NCBI GenBank assembly: GCA_001695595.3
Contig: MBPM02000057.1
Coordinates: 124,001-188,000, forward strand
Source of the DNA: Plasmopara viticola
Lineage: Eukaryota; Oomycota; Peronosporomycetes; Peronosporales; Peronosporaceae
Direction: 5' to 3'
Length of the DNA stretch: 64,000 nucleotides
Shown here: one piece after another, positions 12,301 to 23,877 of the stretch
Layout of the letters: each line of letters opens with the position of its first letter
Numbering within the stretch: the first letter of the stretch is position 1
The notes under the pieces: model-generated
Seen by the model: the letters and a program-made list of their open reading frames with translations, nothing else
Databases searched by the model: none
Told to the model about the DNA's origin: nothing
Translations under genes and position numbers: made by a program

Positions 12301-15300
12301 GCACTAAACGCACTTTCTATCATTTCACGCTCCTGTTTTTCTAGCGCGGTTGTACTCGCCTTTTCGATATCAACAACGGAAGAGGTTTCAGCTGATGCCA
12401 AAATCAAATACAGCCCCTTCCAAAACACTCGTGTAGAAGCCACGATGTGTTGTTGCAGCTCGTGACTATGACAAAGTGATGACGCGATATCGAAGGACAT
12501 CTTTTGAATATGCCACGGTTGTATATTCTCGAAAGAAAGAATAACATCGTCTAGGATTGAAAAGATACGTTGGGCGTACTTGGACTTGACCGCCCCGTTC
12601 TGTGACGTACAGTCTGGCGCAGTGAAGAAGGTCGAGCTGTCTTGATCCTCAAGCAAGCTCAAATTGAGTTGCTTTGACGGGGAGATGTCATTAAAGGGTG
12701 CACTTGTGTTTTCCACTAAAAGCGATTGAACTCCCTCTTCAGAAGTGAGAAGCAGTTTCATGATGGAAAACATGCTTTCCTTATGCGCTACATCATTGCC
12801 ATGTGCGCATCTTTCTGCTAAGTCGAGAACCACGTCCCAGCTCCCATCGATCGCAATGAGAAGTGGCCCATTTTGCGGCGCAACGGAAAGCAAACACCGT
12901 AAAAACTGCATTGCGAGGCTTTGAACTTTCGACATTTCTGTCGGTCGAGAAGACAGCACGCGAATCAGCAAATCAAGTGTTGAAGATTCGAATGAAAAGA
13001 ACTGGAATCCGTACTTGTCCAACAAATGCAGTTGTGAATTCAAAATTTGCTCAACGAATTCAGCCGATGTCTTCTGACCATCGGTGTGGGTTCTGCGCTC
13101 GAGAAAAGCGCGCAGTGAAGTAAATGCTTTGCGGACAATATCAATTTCAACTTTTTGTCGGCATAATTCCCGATAGCGCGCGCGCAAATCTATTGATGAA
13201 TACGTGATATTTTCGCTCCAGCCAAAAATTTTGTAAGCGTCTAAATGGTTTATATTGTCGTCCAGACTGTTGGCTTGACGCAGAGCCATACCTCGCCACC
13301 TTTCCTCTATACTTTTCATCACAAAAACAGGGTCCTCCACCTCTTCGGCTTCTGAATCAGACAAGCCGACACTCAAAAGCGAGACACCATTGTAATCCCC
13401 AGATAAGTCCAGGTAAGAAATTGGAGGAATTGGAGTGTAACTATATTTCACTGTGACGTCCATCTTTAAACTCTCCCGAAAGTCGCGTAAATGCTCACTT
13501 ATCATTTCTTGTAAATGTGATCTCATCTTTGAAGACCACAAAACACGCTTATCACGCTTACGACTGCAAAATACCTCGGCAAAATACTCAGGGTTTTCCA
13601 AATCCAATACACTTATAAGAGATTCAGGCAGTATGTCGATTAAAAAACTACGACCCACATGCCGCTCCGAGGATCGCTGAATTCTATGAATTTGCTTAAG
13701 CAGTGCCGCCTCTGGAACGAAAGCAGGTACCTTATCGTCTTCTCTTGGATTTGCAACCGCTGACAAAATGAAATAAAAGGCACCATACTGGTACAGCTCT
13801 TGCAACTCCTCCTCACCCAGAGACATAAGCATCTCACAGGTATACCTTCGTACGTTAGCGATCTTTACGTAAAGCAATTGGACTAACAGTGCTAGAAATG
13901 ACGTGCTCGCTACCACAGTATTTACCAAAGCGGGCGGAAACACATTTTTGTTATCGGTCCCGACGACACCTTGGTCTTTTACCATAAAATTTCTTAGAGA
14001 CTTCAAGGCAAATACTGCACAGCTTGCGTCTATCGGCTCATCAGTAAGTTCCATCCACCGCAGCTCAGGGTATTCAAACACAGAATTCCAGCTGTGCTCA
14101 TCAATGCTCAAGTTGGTGGAATCATGCGTCGAGCAGCAGCAAACATAGAACGCATCGACATGGCGACGCCGTATGAGCGGGTCGGCATCCAAATGCTCTT
14201 TCAATTCGTTTGCAGAAAACGGACCTTCAATGACATTTTTTTCATTACTTGTCCCCACTGTCCTGAGCTTAATGCTCCATTTAAGCGCATATCTTGATTC
14301 CCCATAGAAAGAAAAATCCGCAATCGGAATAAAGGATGCCTCGTTTTCTTCCGACGTAGCAAAAGATTCCATCAATGGTATGTCACCGTTATTATCGACC
14401 AAATCTTTTCCATTCGGCGTTGTCTCGCATCTGTGCGACAGCAACGACATGTGCAGCAGCACTTGTGTTAAATTCTTTGTGCACAACTCGATGCAGGAAA
14501 TTTCAGATAAGCTCAACCCAGACATCAACTCGACAATGTCTTGAATTTCGCTTGCCGAGTATGAGTTACGCAGCAATCCGGTTAAAAACCGGGCTCGATG
14601 ATTCGCAATTGGTCGAGCTTCGGGAAATACGTTTGCCAATTCTATCAGAACTTTCAACATGGTGTGGCCGTGTTGTTTGTTAACGGAAGCCCTAGTAACC
14701 ACAGAAAAAGCGTTATTTTCACTCGCAGAACAATCATTTGTTTCTGACAAGAAAAGTTGGCTAAGATGAAGATGCTCCAACCAGCACTGGTACACCTCAC
14801 TAAAGAACTTTGCTGGATCCTTTGCAATATCAATACTGGCAAAGAAGAGGCTGCTTGAGTTTTTTAGCTTTCCTCGGTATGTACCTGTTTCCATGGCGTT
14901 AAATGTATTGGCAACTTCTGCCAACTGCAATGAACCATCGTCTATTCTTTCCGTTATTACACGTAGATAAAATCGGCCAACTCGAAGCTCTTGGGCAATG
15001 CTTTCGTACCGCACCAAAAACTGAGCATGATTCCACTTGGGCTCGCTTTTGCCTTTACAAGAGACAAGTACAGATATCGCAGCTGCTCGATCGGATTTAA
15101 ACCGATCAAATTGTTCGATTGCCGAAGCAAGAGCGACTTGCAATTCGCTTCGCGTTGATTGGTTCCAGAGCAAGTCAGGAAGCATAAAGTCTTTACCGAC
15201 CATGCCCGACAACAATGCCATGTCGGTCGAGGATTCTCCAGGATAATTAACACGAGAGAGGGAGTGGTCCTCCTTATTGCCAGCTTTATTCTCGGAACCA

Positions 15301-18300
15301 CTTACAAACAGTGTTCCAATCTGTAGTTGCATGCGATGTATAAACCACCCTGATCCGTCAACTTCCATTTGCAAGTGACGCTTGCTCTTTCGTCGAAACG
15401 TGTCAGTCTGGCGAGCTCGTTGTTTTTTTAATAGTCTTCGCACCATTGGGCTTGTGATCATACGTATAAATCCGTGCGGAAGAATCCTGACAAGCATTTC
15501 ATGAGAGGCCTTATGATGGGTCACCCAAATACTGACAATATACTGATACGTCTCCTTCGCATTATCTGAAGGGTGGAAAAACGCGTTTTGCAAGTGCTTG
15601 ATAGTTAGCCCGGAGTCCAACGCCAAGTCGCAAATCCGCCGTCTCACCTTGTGATCAGCGTGATCAACAATCACCTTTAATACACAAATAACCGCTGCCG
15701 CCAATCCTGCGTTCGTGTTTTGAGACGCTAGCTCTAGTAATAGTGCATACTTTCCCCCGAGATCTTTCACAATCGCATTAAAGTGACTATCGTCCGTACT
15801 AGAGCGAGAAACAACAAGTACATCGAGAAATAGTTGTAGCACTACCAACGTAGAGCAAGAATTGCGTCGATCCAAAAGGCCACTCAACAGGGTAATTAGG
15901 TTTTTGTGCTCCAAAACCTGAAAGCGAATGGCTTTTTCAGCTACTCGATGCGCATTAGATCGAGACTTGTCAGCAATCAGTGAGTGTAACGCATTCACTG
16001 CCCACAAGGTCGCGATTGAATCATTAGAGAGTAAAATTTGAGCCAGTGTCGGAATCAATACCAAAGCACCGTTGTTGGAATGCTCCATCGCTAGCCGATA
16101 GCAGCCATCATTTACTCGACAAAACGATTCCAAAACTATACAAACTTCGTTCGTACGAATTGGTAATTTGCAGAAATGCTCCAGCTATGTCAAAATATAC
16201 AATCATCATTGAAAAGTTCAGTAACGACAAGATACATCCATATGAAGCTTTTCTTACCAAATTGTTGATCCCTCGGAGCAAAGTATAAAAAGATAGCTTT
16301 TCCAAGCGTCCACGCATAAATTTCTCGGCAAAGTCTTCCACTTCGACATTCATATTCAAGTTCTCGAGGGCGAACATGACCTTATTTGTCGCAGTTATGA
16401 TACTCATACCCTCCCCACTCATTACGCCTATCTCCTTCTCCAGAACGGCATGTGCCGGAAGGTAAAGCCCATCGTGGTTGTGATAAAGAAACCGTTCTTG
16501 CTCGTCTTTCAATAGCGCCCTGGGAGCTAGTCTAGGATTGAGGGTTGAAAACTCCCGATTAAGTGATACATTACAATTATTGACGTATCGATATCCATCG
16601 TACAGCGCTGCCATAAAGCTTTCGATGTCATAGGGCACGTAGGCCACGCGACGAAAATCGGAAAATTCCAGCGCCATCACGGCTTGGGTAGCATCATTTT
16701 CTAGCCCAGGAACCACTACGCGCCGCAAATGTCTTAGGTCGTATACCTTCTTGGAGCTATCAGTTATCTCTTCAAGGGTGCCGTCGATAAATCGAAGCTT
16801 TTTCTTTTGCCAGTGTGTAAATCCATGTCGGCCAGTCCGCCTTTGCACGTCGAATAGATTTTCCGATTGGAAGGCGGATTGATCACAGGACTTAACCATT
16901 TGCTGCACAGGCAGCTTGGTTTCGGTCTTCAAGCAAAGATGGATACCGATCACTCCAGCGAGTGCCTTCATTTTCTCAACGATGTCGCTGCTTTGGTCTG
17001 AGTAGATAAATTTTATTTTAGTTTTCAGCGTGATTAGAAACGCGTCTGGGATCGTCGTCGCTTGAGTAATTTCGTCAATATGACGAAATTCAAACTCATG
17101 AGTATGTTTTGACACGACTCGTACCGCAATCAGAGCCCGCGGGGTCAGATAAAATTTGGTCTTATCTCGTTGCCCGTCCACCAATCCGATAAATCCAGTG
17201 AAATGACTGCAATCAACACTGTAGACCCTCTTGAAGTCTTCAAAATTCCCCATTAAATGACTCATCAGCTCCTGCAAAAAGATATTGCGGCATCTGTACC
17301 GAAGGCGTAAAAATACTGGGTCGTCGTACTGATCAATCCTCATCTTCAAACTGCCACAGGCTGCTTCAACAAACTGCTTGTACTGCCTCAAAAGAACTTC
17401 TGGGTTTTGAACGGCCACCGTATTTACTGGAACTCTAGATGCACTACTTGAATAAGATCCGGACGACGATCTAGTGTTGTTCCGACTTAATTCATAGGCG
17501 TTTCTTTTGGATGAATACAGCAGTGGCCTCGATCGTGGAACTGTAAGCGCTCCCCGCTGGCTTTCTGAATCATAGCTTAAATTTTTCCCGAAACTGAGAG
17601 AATGGCGAAACGTTTTGCTATCGTTAGACCGCAGAAAAGACCCCACATTGCCGAAGTGCACAAAAGCTGAATTTTTTGTCATTCTACTGAGAATACCCAC
17701 ACAGGCCTCTACTGTGTTCAAGGCGGGAAAGCTAAAGAGAATTCGCAGCATCATGCGATATTTCGTCGCCAGATGTTGGTACAATGTCTCCGACAATTTT
17801 TGCTCCTTCTCAACATTTGACCTCAACAAAAGCAGAAGAAACTGACACAGTTTCATCGTGGGTAGATCAGACAAGAAATCACCCGTCTACTCAGCAAAAG
17901 CGCTCTTGTCAAACATTTATGGCATCAGCAAACATTTGTAAAATTGCAAACTTACATGAGAATCTTCGTCAAGTAATGACAAAAGTGTCGTCATAAATAC
18001 CCGATTTGATAACAAAATTTGCCGACACTGAAGCTTGTGCACTTTAGATTCCATCAATCGACTAAGAACCATAAACATCCAGTAAGTAGCAACTGGCTTT
18101 TTGCTCTTCAATACCTTTGATATTGTATTAATGTATTCTTCCTCTCGCTGGAAATCATCAGGCAAGTATTTAAACAATTAATATAAAGAATATCCGACAA
18201 TCAAGTATACCTTTACCTCGGTCAAAATTTTCATAAACTCGTTGATGGCAGGTGGCGCTAGTGTCAAACGGTAAAGCGATTCAAGGTATGTGCTAACAAA

Positions 18301-19635
18301 CTCATGCGTCGCGCCATGCCGACCAACAATGTCATAAAATTCACGTGCTAGCACATAGATGACCTTGTCAAAAGGCTTGTTAGGTTGAGCGATCACACCA
18401 GACGTTGGTGTGTTTGCATTAAGTTCCAATGCCAATAAGTGCATATCTTCATCAAGACCACGAGGAAGCTGCCGCTGAGTGCGTGCCGTCTTTCGATGAC
18501 CATGCACTGTGAGTAATTGTAAGATAATTGCTTGGGCTCCCCGCAGCTCGCGATTCATCACGTTTACCTGCGGCGTTGTATCCGCAATTTGATTTCCTAC
18601 TTGCAAAATAATATTGCGCGGTACCATACGTACTGAGTCCAAAGTGTCAGTCGTCTCCACACCCACTTGATAATTCCCCAAAGCGTGACAAGATGCCAAC
18701 AGTTCGCACACAATTTTCTCGCGTTGGGCAGTCACGTATTGGCGCTTGATGCCGTCCACGTACATGATTTGAAATGCCTGCAGCGTGTCTTCATGCATAA
18801 TCAGTGTGTATATTTTCGCCAAAGGTCGACTGAAAATGACCGCATTGGCGTCTCCATACTCGGTGATGAAAGTTTCCGACACGGCCAGAGTACGAATTGT
18901 AGTTCTAGGCTCGCTCGACTGCGAGACATGCGAAACCTGGTACTCAAAGGACACAGTGGTCGTCAACGATGCTTTTTCATCTTTTTGAAGCGCTGCCTCC
19001 AAGGTATCCTTTCGATACTCGTTAATTTGCATACCATATGCTTTCATAACGCTCGTGATGACTTGAGCCAGCTCTGTGCGTTTCGGAACGAAAAACAGAC
19101 TGGAATCGTCTGCATGGTTTAATATAATCGCCTCGTCGTCATTGCAAATGACGTCGATAGACACGAGACTCGTGTACGAGATGTGACTCATGACGTCCCC
19201 TTCAGTGTCTCGCTGGTATATGCCATCAGGGCGGATCTCCACCACGCACGACGAATGCACACCACTCTTATAGTACTTGAGGCTTTGAAATACGTGTGTC
19301 TGCACTTCAAGGGGCGTAGGGTGTGCGGCGTTAGACAACTTGGCGTAGTGCTGGCTCCGAAGACGCAAGAGACACACGAGCACTTCCATACGGTATTGGC
19401 AGCGGTAGACTGTCTTCTTGATACGATGGCGCGGCGTGTAAATAACAAAATCCGTCTCGCCCTCAACCACGTTGGCGCCGTCCACATCCTCATAGGCCCA
19501 AGTATTGGTCACCTGCTGGTTCTCTCTATCAACCGTTGAGAACGAGTATTCGCCCAAACACAGGACGCGGTCCTTGACCACAAAGCTGCCCACCTTGAAC
19601 ACCATAAAGCGCGCCACTACGCGCTTCATCTCCAT
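9366..19635 (-). CDS. DNAJC13: RME-8/DNAJC13 endosomal J-protein, extra-long, HPD motif absent
   Basis: Four minus-strand exons join in frame: 19635-18217, 18147-17956, 17886-16258 and 16184-9366, with introns of 69-73 bp, giving 3,352 residues (human DNAJC13 is 2,243). The N terminus (KVGSFVVKDRVLCLGEYSFS) and the third exon carry the PH-like repeats of RME-8 that bind PI3P. A GYF-type segment (EGPFSANELKEHL) lies near residue 1730. Four IWN repeats occur in order: LLWNQSTRSEL, VLWSSKMRSHL, CIWNESTRAEL and LIWNCHKRTEV, near residues 1418, 1962, 2430 and 2780. The J-like segment YKIFGWSENI...RYRELCRQ lies between repeats 2 and 3, exactly as in RME-8, at about residue 2065, but the HPD tripeptide is missing. 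A Ser/Arg-rich disordered tail follows. RME-8 works with Hsc70 and the retromer-SNX machinery on endosomes; whether this copy can stimulate Hsc70 is doubtful. Confidence 0.93.
16185..16257 (-). other. RME-8 intron 3
   Basis: This 73-bp GT-AG intron joins INN-L to LEHFCK in phase 0. Reading through it adds a stop in both flanking frames, so the splice is needed. The acceptor is preceded by a pyrimidine-rich, TTGACAT-type branch region. It explains why the gene looks like two separate long open frames overlapping by a few bases at 16108-16133. Confidence 0.75.
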
Positions 19636-19962
19636 CGTTGGTCGGGTCTTGCCGATGCTTCAACGATTGTCTGAGTCTTTTCTGGATACGAAAGCTTTCG
19701 CTGGGGTCTATAGGTGATGTTGCACGGAGAGAGCACGAAAGGTCGCGACATACATAATTAATTGGCGTGTTTGCAGTCCGCACTATTAAATATTGCAGTA
19801 ATTTCACGTATCCAAGAAACACTACACTCTCGCTTAAGAGATCGAAGTGCGCAAAAAAAGGGCGTAATAAGATATCCATCCCTACCTCTAATTATTGATA
19901 AGCAATTATATCGATTTTACGGAAAAGGTTTAGCGCGGGGGCTAAATGCTCGCGCGCTTCGG

Positions 19963-19984
19963 GCAGATGCTCTTGGGCATCTGC
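19963..19984. repeat. Perfect 8-bp stem hairpin in a GC-rich island
   Basis: GCAGATGC at 19963-19970 is followed by a 6-base loop and its exact reverse complement GCATCTGC at 19977-19984. It sits at the head of a GC-rich block (about 19930-20160) that is followed by a simple-repeat tail. The combination of structured GC-rich head and AATAC tail resembles a SINE, but I cannot show good A and B boxes. Confidence 0.45.
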
Positions 19985-20205
19985 AGGTCTCTAACGAGTC
20001 TCACCCTCGACGCGACGGTCTCCAGTACCAGAGCGCCACCTGGGCTCTTACCAAGTCAGAGATAAACAAAATAATGGAAGACCCTCGCGACCTCGGTGCT
20101 GGCTGCACTGCCCGCCGAACGAGCCTCGACGTATGCGGACACCACTCTATGCCGTGGACTAGCCATAGAGCCTAGCACGTGCATAACTTGGCAACGCGAT
20201 AACGT

Positions 20206-20228
20206 AATACAATACAATACAATACAAT
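20206..20228. repeat. (AATAC)n microsatellite
   Basis: Four exact AATAC units run from 20206 to 20225 with a partial fifth. It closes a 300-bp GC-richer block, as a simple tail would close a non-LTR or SINE element, or it may be an independent microsatellite. Confidence 0.85.
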
Positions 20229-23200
20229 TATATCGATATCGCGTCCATGGCAAATACTCCAAGGATTTTTTTCACCGGTATCTATACTCCTCGGCTTCAT
20301 TTTCATGTCAAATTCGGCTGGGCCTGACATCTCTTCTGAGATTATGTCAAATAGGATGTCATTCGCAACTTTGCTAACTCATATACGAAATGTCTGTCCG
20401 TTCGTAAAAATGACTTGACAGTTAGAGAAGAAGCCCGCCTGTCGGCTAAGTCATTCCACGATAACCGAGCCGGCGAGATTTAAGATTGCTATTGAATCAA
20501 TGGGTATATCAGCTTTAAAAGATACATCCGCTTCTGCGCTAAAGGCTGCTGCTAATCCGTACGCTTCGCCTGCAGCATGGAGGGGCAGGTGATAAGTGTG
20601 TCACCCATTAAAGAGCCGCACGATCTCAGCTGACCTTTTCGGCCAAAGAGCACAAAGGCTGGTCGCTTTACTCTCGGCTGTACGCCCTTCCCTCACGAGA
20701 ATTTAATTCCAGCGCCACCCATCGGAATTTTTTTAAAATTAATCCTAGTGATCAAGCTGCGACTTTTTTGGGGCATTTCGGATCCTTGATACCTTTGCGT
20801 ACTTAAAGGTCTTTACATGTGTATCTTTTGAGCTTAGATTGTATTGATCACGGCGAGTCTCAGTGTAAGGTATCCACAACCCGGTGGGAAGTCGCTGCCT
20901 TTCTTAGTGAGGATCAGGCGCTCAAAGCTCACATAAGTAGGAGGCCATTTTGCCTTAATTTGATTACGGTGGTGACTAATGGAACAAACAGCCGCCGTGT
21001 TTCACCCTTAATTTCCATACAAGCAAGGTTGAGGGCGTGACGACGCTTTAAAAAGGAGATGAGGTCTTCTCAAGACTCATATAAGACTCAAAATCCAGAT
21101 AATTGAAATATCTCTAAAGACGCTCGATATTACTTTGAATTGATGGATAATGTGCGCAGACCCATGTCTTATCAGGACCGTTAGGAACAGTGTTTCATTG
21201 TGTTTGAGAACATTAAATAAACCATTTCTAGCACTACCTTTTTACTATACAACAATACTTAATCTCTCTTAAGAAGAAAATTAAACTTCTATTTCTTAAC
21301 ATTTCTCTGAATTATATCGGGCGTATGAAACTGCACCTACCTGCTAATTGCTTCAAGCCGACTTTTAGCGGAAACGGATACAAGTTTTTGCAAGAAAACT
21401 CGGCACTAATTAGAGGCCTGCTTGAGGTAGGGCTATCGAAATTCTCTCTTACAACTTTAGAAAACACGTGTGCTTTTAAGGCTTGATGGTAATCTTAAAT
21501 GGCTTTATTTAATTTCGCTACATAAATCATATTGGTAATCAGAAACTGAGCCATAGACATCTTGACGGCCCGCAAACATGGCGTATCAGTACACATACTC
21601 GTGTATTGTGTCTTCGAGAGCACAAATGACTCACCCATCTACCCTCCGATCGAAAACGATTTGCTGCTGACATTATGAAAAATAGCTAGTAAAAAGGCAG
21701 CAGAATCCACAGATCTCTCTCTGACTTCTATGTGAGCAAAAGCCGAAGTGTTCAGTAACGAAATCGATTGATAGCTTTGTTGATATCTCCAGTGATACTG
21801 TCCGAGCTGACCGTTTTACCTATGCGACCGCAATGCTTATGTTGCCAATTCCTTACAGCAAGCCGAAGACAAAGACACAACTTATTGACTACCAACAGCT
21901 CATCGGTGCCAGAAGGTTCTAGAAAAAGATTAACATGTGCGACGCGAGTTCCGCTATCTAACGCTTGGCAACAGCTGTATATGTGGGGACACAAATACAT
22001 AGTAAAAATCAACCCAAAAGTTTTCTATGCGCCAAAATACCACACTATGTGGTTTCAAAAACTTTCTGTCGTCATCGATTGAAGCAATGACTCGGACACA
22101 CTATGTCGGAATGATCATGTTTCATTGCGCAGCAATGCAGCTGCGATCGCTGTCGAGTTGTTATTCACTTTATCACATTTGGCTCAGCTGATAATAGCGC
22201 TATCTCACATCTTTACATGTCATCGATTTTGTTTGTCGTTTGTCTACGGAGCTTCCAAATTGGCTTACATGGGCAAAATCATGTCTGACAAGCTTAAAAG
22301 TGCATCGGTGAGCACATTAATCTTGCTAATGTGCATTTTAACGCGAAAGCCACATATAGCGATAATAAGAAATTGAGTTATCTGGCAATTTCCCAGAAAA
22401 AGCTGCGTATATTAAATTTTGTTCGCAAGAATGCGTGGTCTGAAGAGACGGCAAAAGAGCTAAGGACCCACAAAAAGCATTCGGAATCAAACTCATATGT
22501 ACTTCTTAGTAAGTAACTTCTTGCCGTGATTGAAACTGCTACCTTCAGCAGCCTTGCGCTGCTCGGACTAAAGCGAGAAAAGTCGCTCATGACTTTCGTA
22601 ACTTCCATAAACTTGGAATTGATTGCATGATCCGAAGTTAGCAAACGTTGCTTAACATCTTTATCCCAACAGGTGCTTTAACGGGATTCCTTGGTGCAAT
22701 CAAAGCCCTGTTGAATAGATCAATTAGAGGCCCGCATAGTCAAGACTGTACTTGTACAAACACTTGCTAACAACCACTTTGATTTTGTGGCGTACTGCAA
22801 GCCACAAAGTCTTTTGTTCTGCGCGGATCCCATGGCTGCTCATACAGCAGCCGAGCTTGCCGTAACTATACATTCGTCGATGCTGACGTAGGCGTTATTG
22901 ATCCTCACGAGCTCAAACACTTTGCTTACGTTGTCCAATTAAATCACCACGGCCGACCAATCTTCTACACAATGACTTTATACAAAGACCGTGGGTAAAG
23001 ACAAGAGACCGTAGTGGCCTGAGAAGTTGTGTTACCAAACGGCTGCGCATTGCCAGAGCGCTCAATACTTTTTATTTTGCCACTCTCCATCTCCATAGCA
23101 TATCACTAGGCGTACAGATCGCCGTGAGGGTTATGTTCAGTTTCCTCAATTCAAATATCGTAGTGACTATTTGCCAAATTCAGTGCGTGTAACAGCGTGT

Positions 23201-23634
23201 ATTTAATCAGATTTTTGGGCAACACGGTCATTTCAAGAAGAGGCACTGTTTGTCTTATTGTAAGCATGAATGAGCTCCACGATCTGTTTGGTTGTCGACC
23301 GGTGATAGGCGCAGGGATTTTGACTCCCGTACCGTGTAAATGCTTGCCGTTTTAGTAAAGTAAATATCAACGAGCTTGCATTTCTCTCGTGGTAGAAGGC
23401 ACTGCCAAGCAATATAGAACTCCGTGCCTATCACGAGGACAAAAACATGTTGTTTAGCTCTCGCCTGGATGTATTCATAAATCGAACTTCTTCAAATAAG
23501 GTAATCCAGATGCAGCTTACGCTACCTGCAAGGGTTATTCTAGATACTTTCGTCAAGAACGGAGAATGTATTCGAATTTTCAATAAGGGTTTCGATCTAA
23601 AAACAATTTTAGACAAAAATATGGTTGCTTCGAG

Positions 23635-23877
23635 TTGATTGGGGTTCAATGCCTCCAATTGACGCGCGCCTGCCATGACATATTGACCAGTTGGCCGTCA
23701 TTTATCCGTGATTTAGGTATATTTGTAGATTACGGCGTCGTGTTTGTGATGAAGGCAATTTACGGCCTGAAGCAAGCTTCACGCGTATGGAACGAGACGT
23801 TTGACGAGTTTGTATGTTCGATCGATGTGAACAATTTTGTATCGCATCTCAACCTTCTTCGAGCGAAGCTTGGTTAG
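23635..23877 (+). pseudogene. Ty1/copia reverse-transcriptase fragment
   Basis: The frame contains KAIYGLKQASRVWNETFDEF, a clear version of the copia motif K-x-LYGLKQAPRxW. Only about 80 codons remain open. No YVDD catalytic block, integrase or flanking LTR pair is readable, so this is an old, broken copy. Copia elements are common in oomycete genomes, and this agrees with the gene-poor setting. Confidence 0.8.

Noticed and set aside
19762..20175. A 137-codon plus-strand frame upstream of RME-8
   Set aside because: It runs through the hairpin block and GC-rich island with no similarity to a family; it is better explained as part of a repeat.
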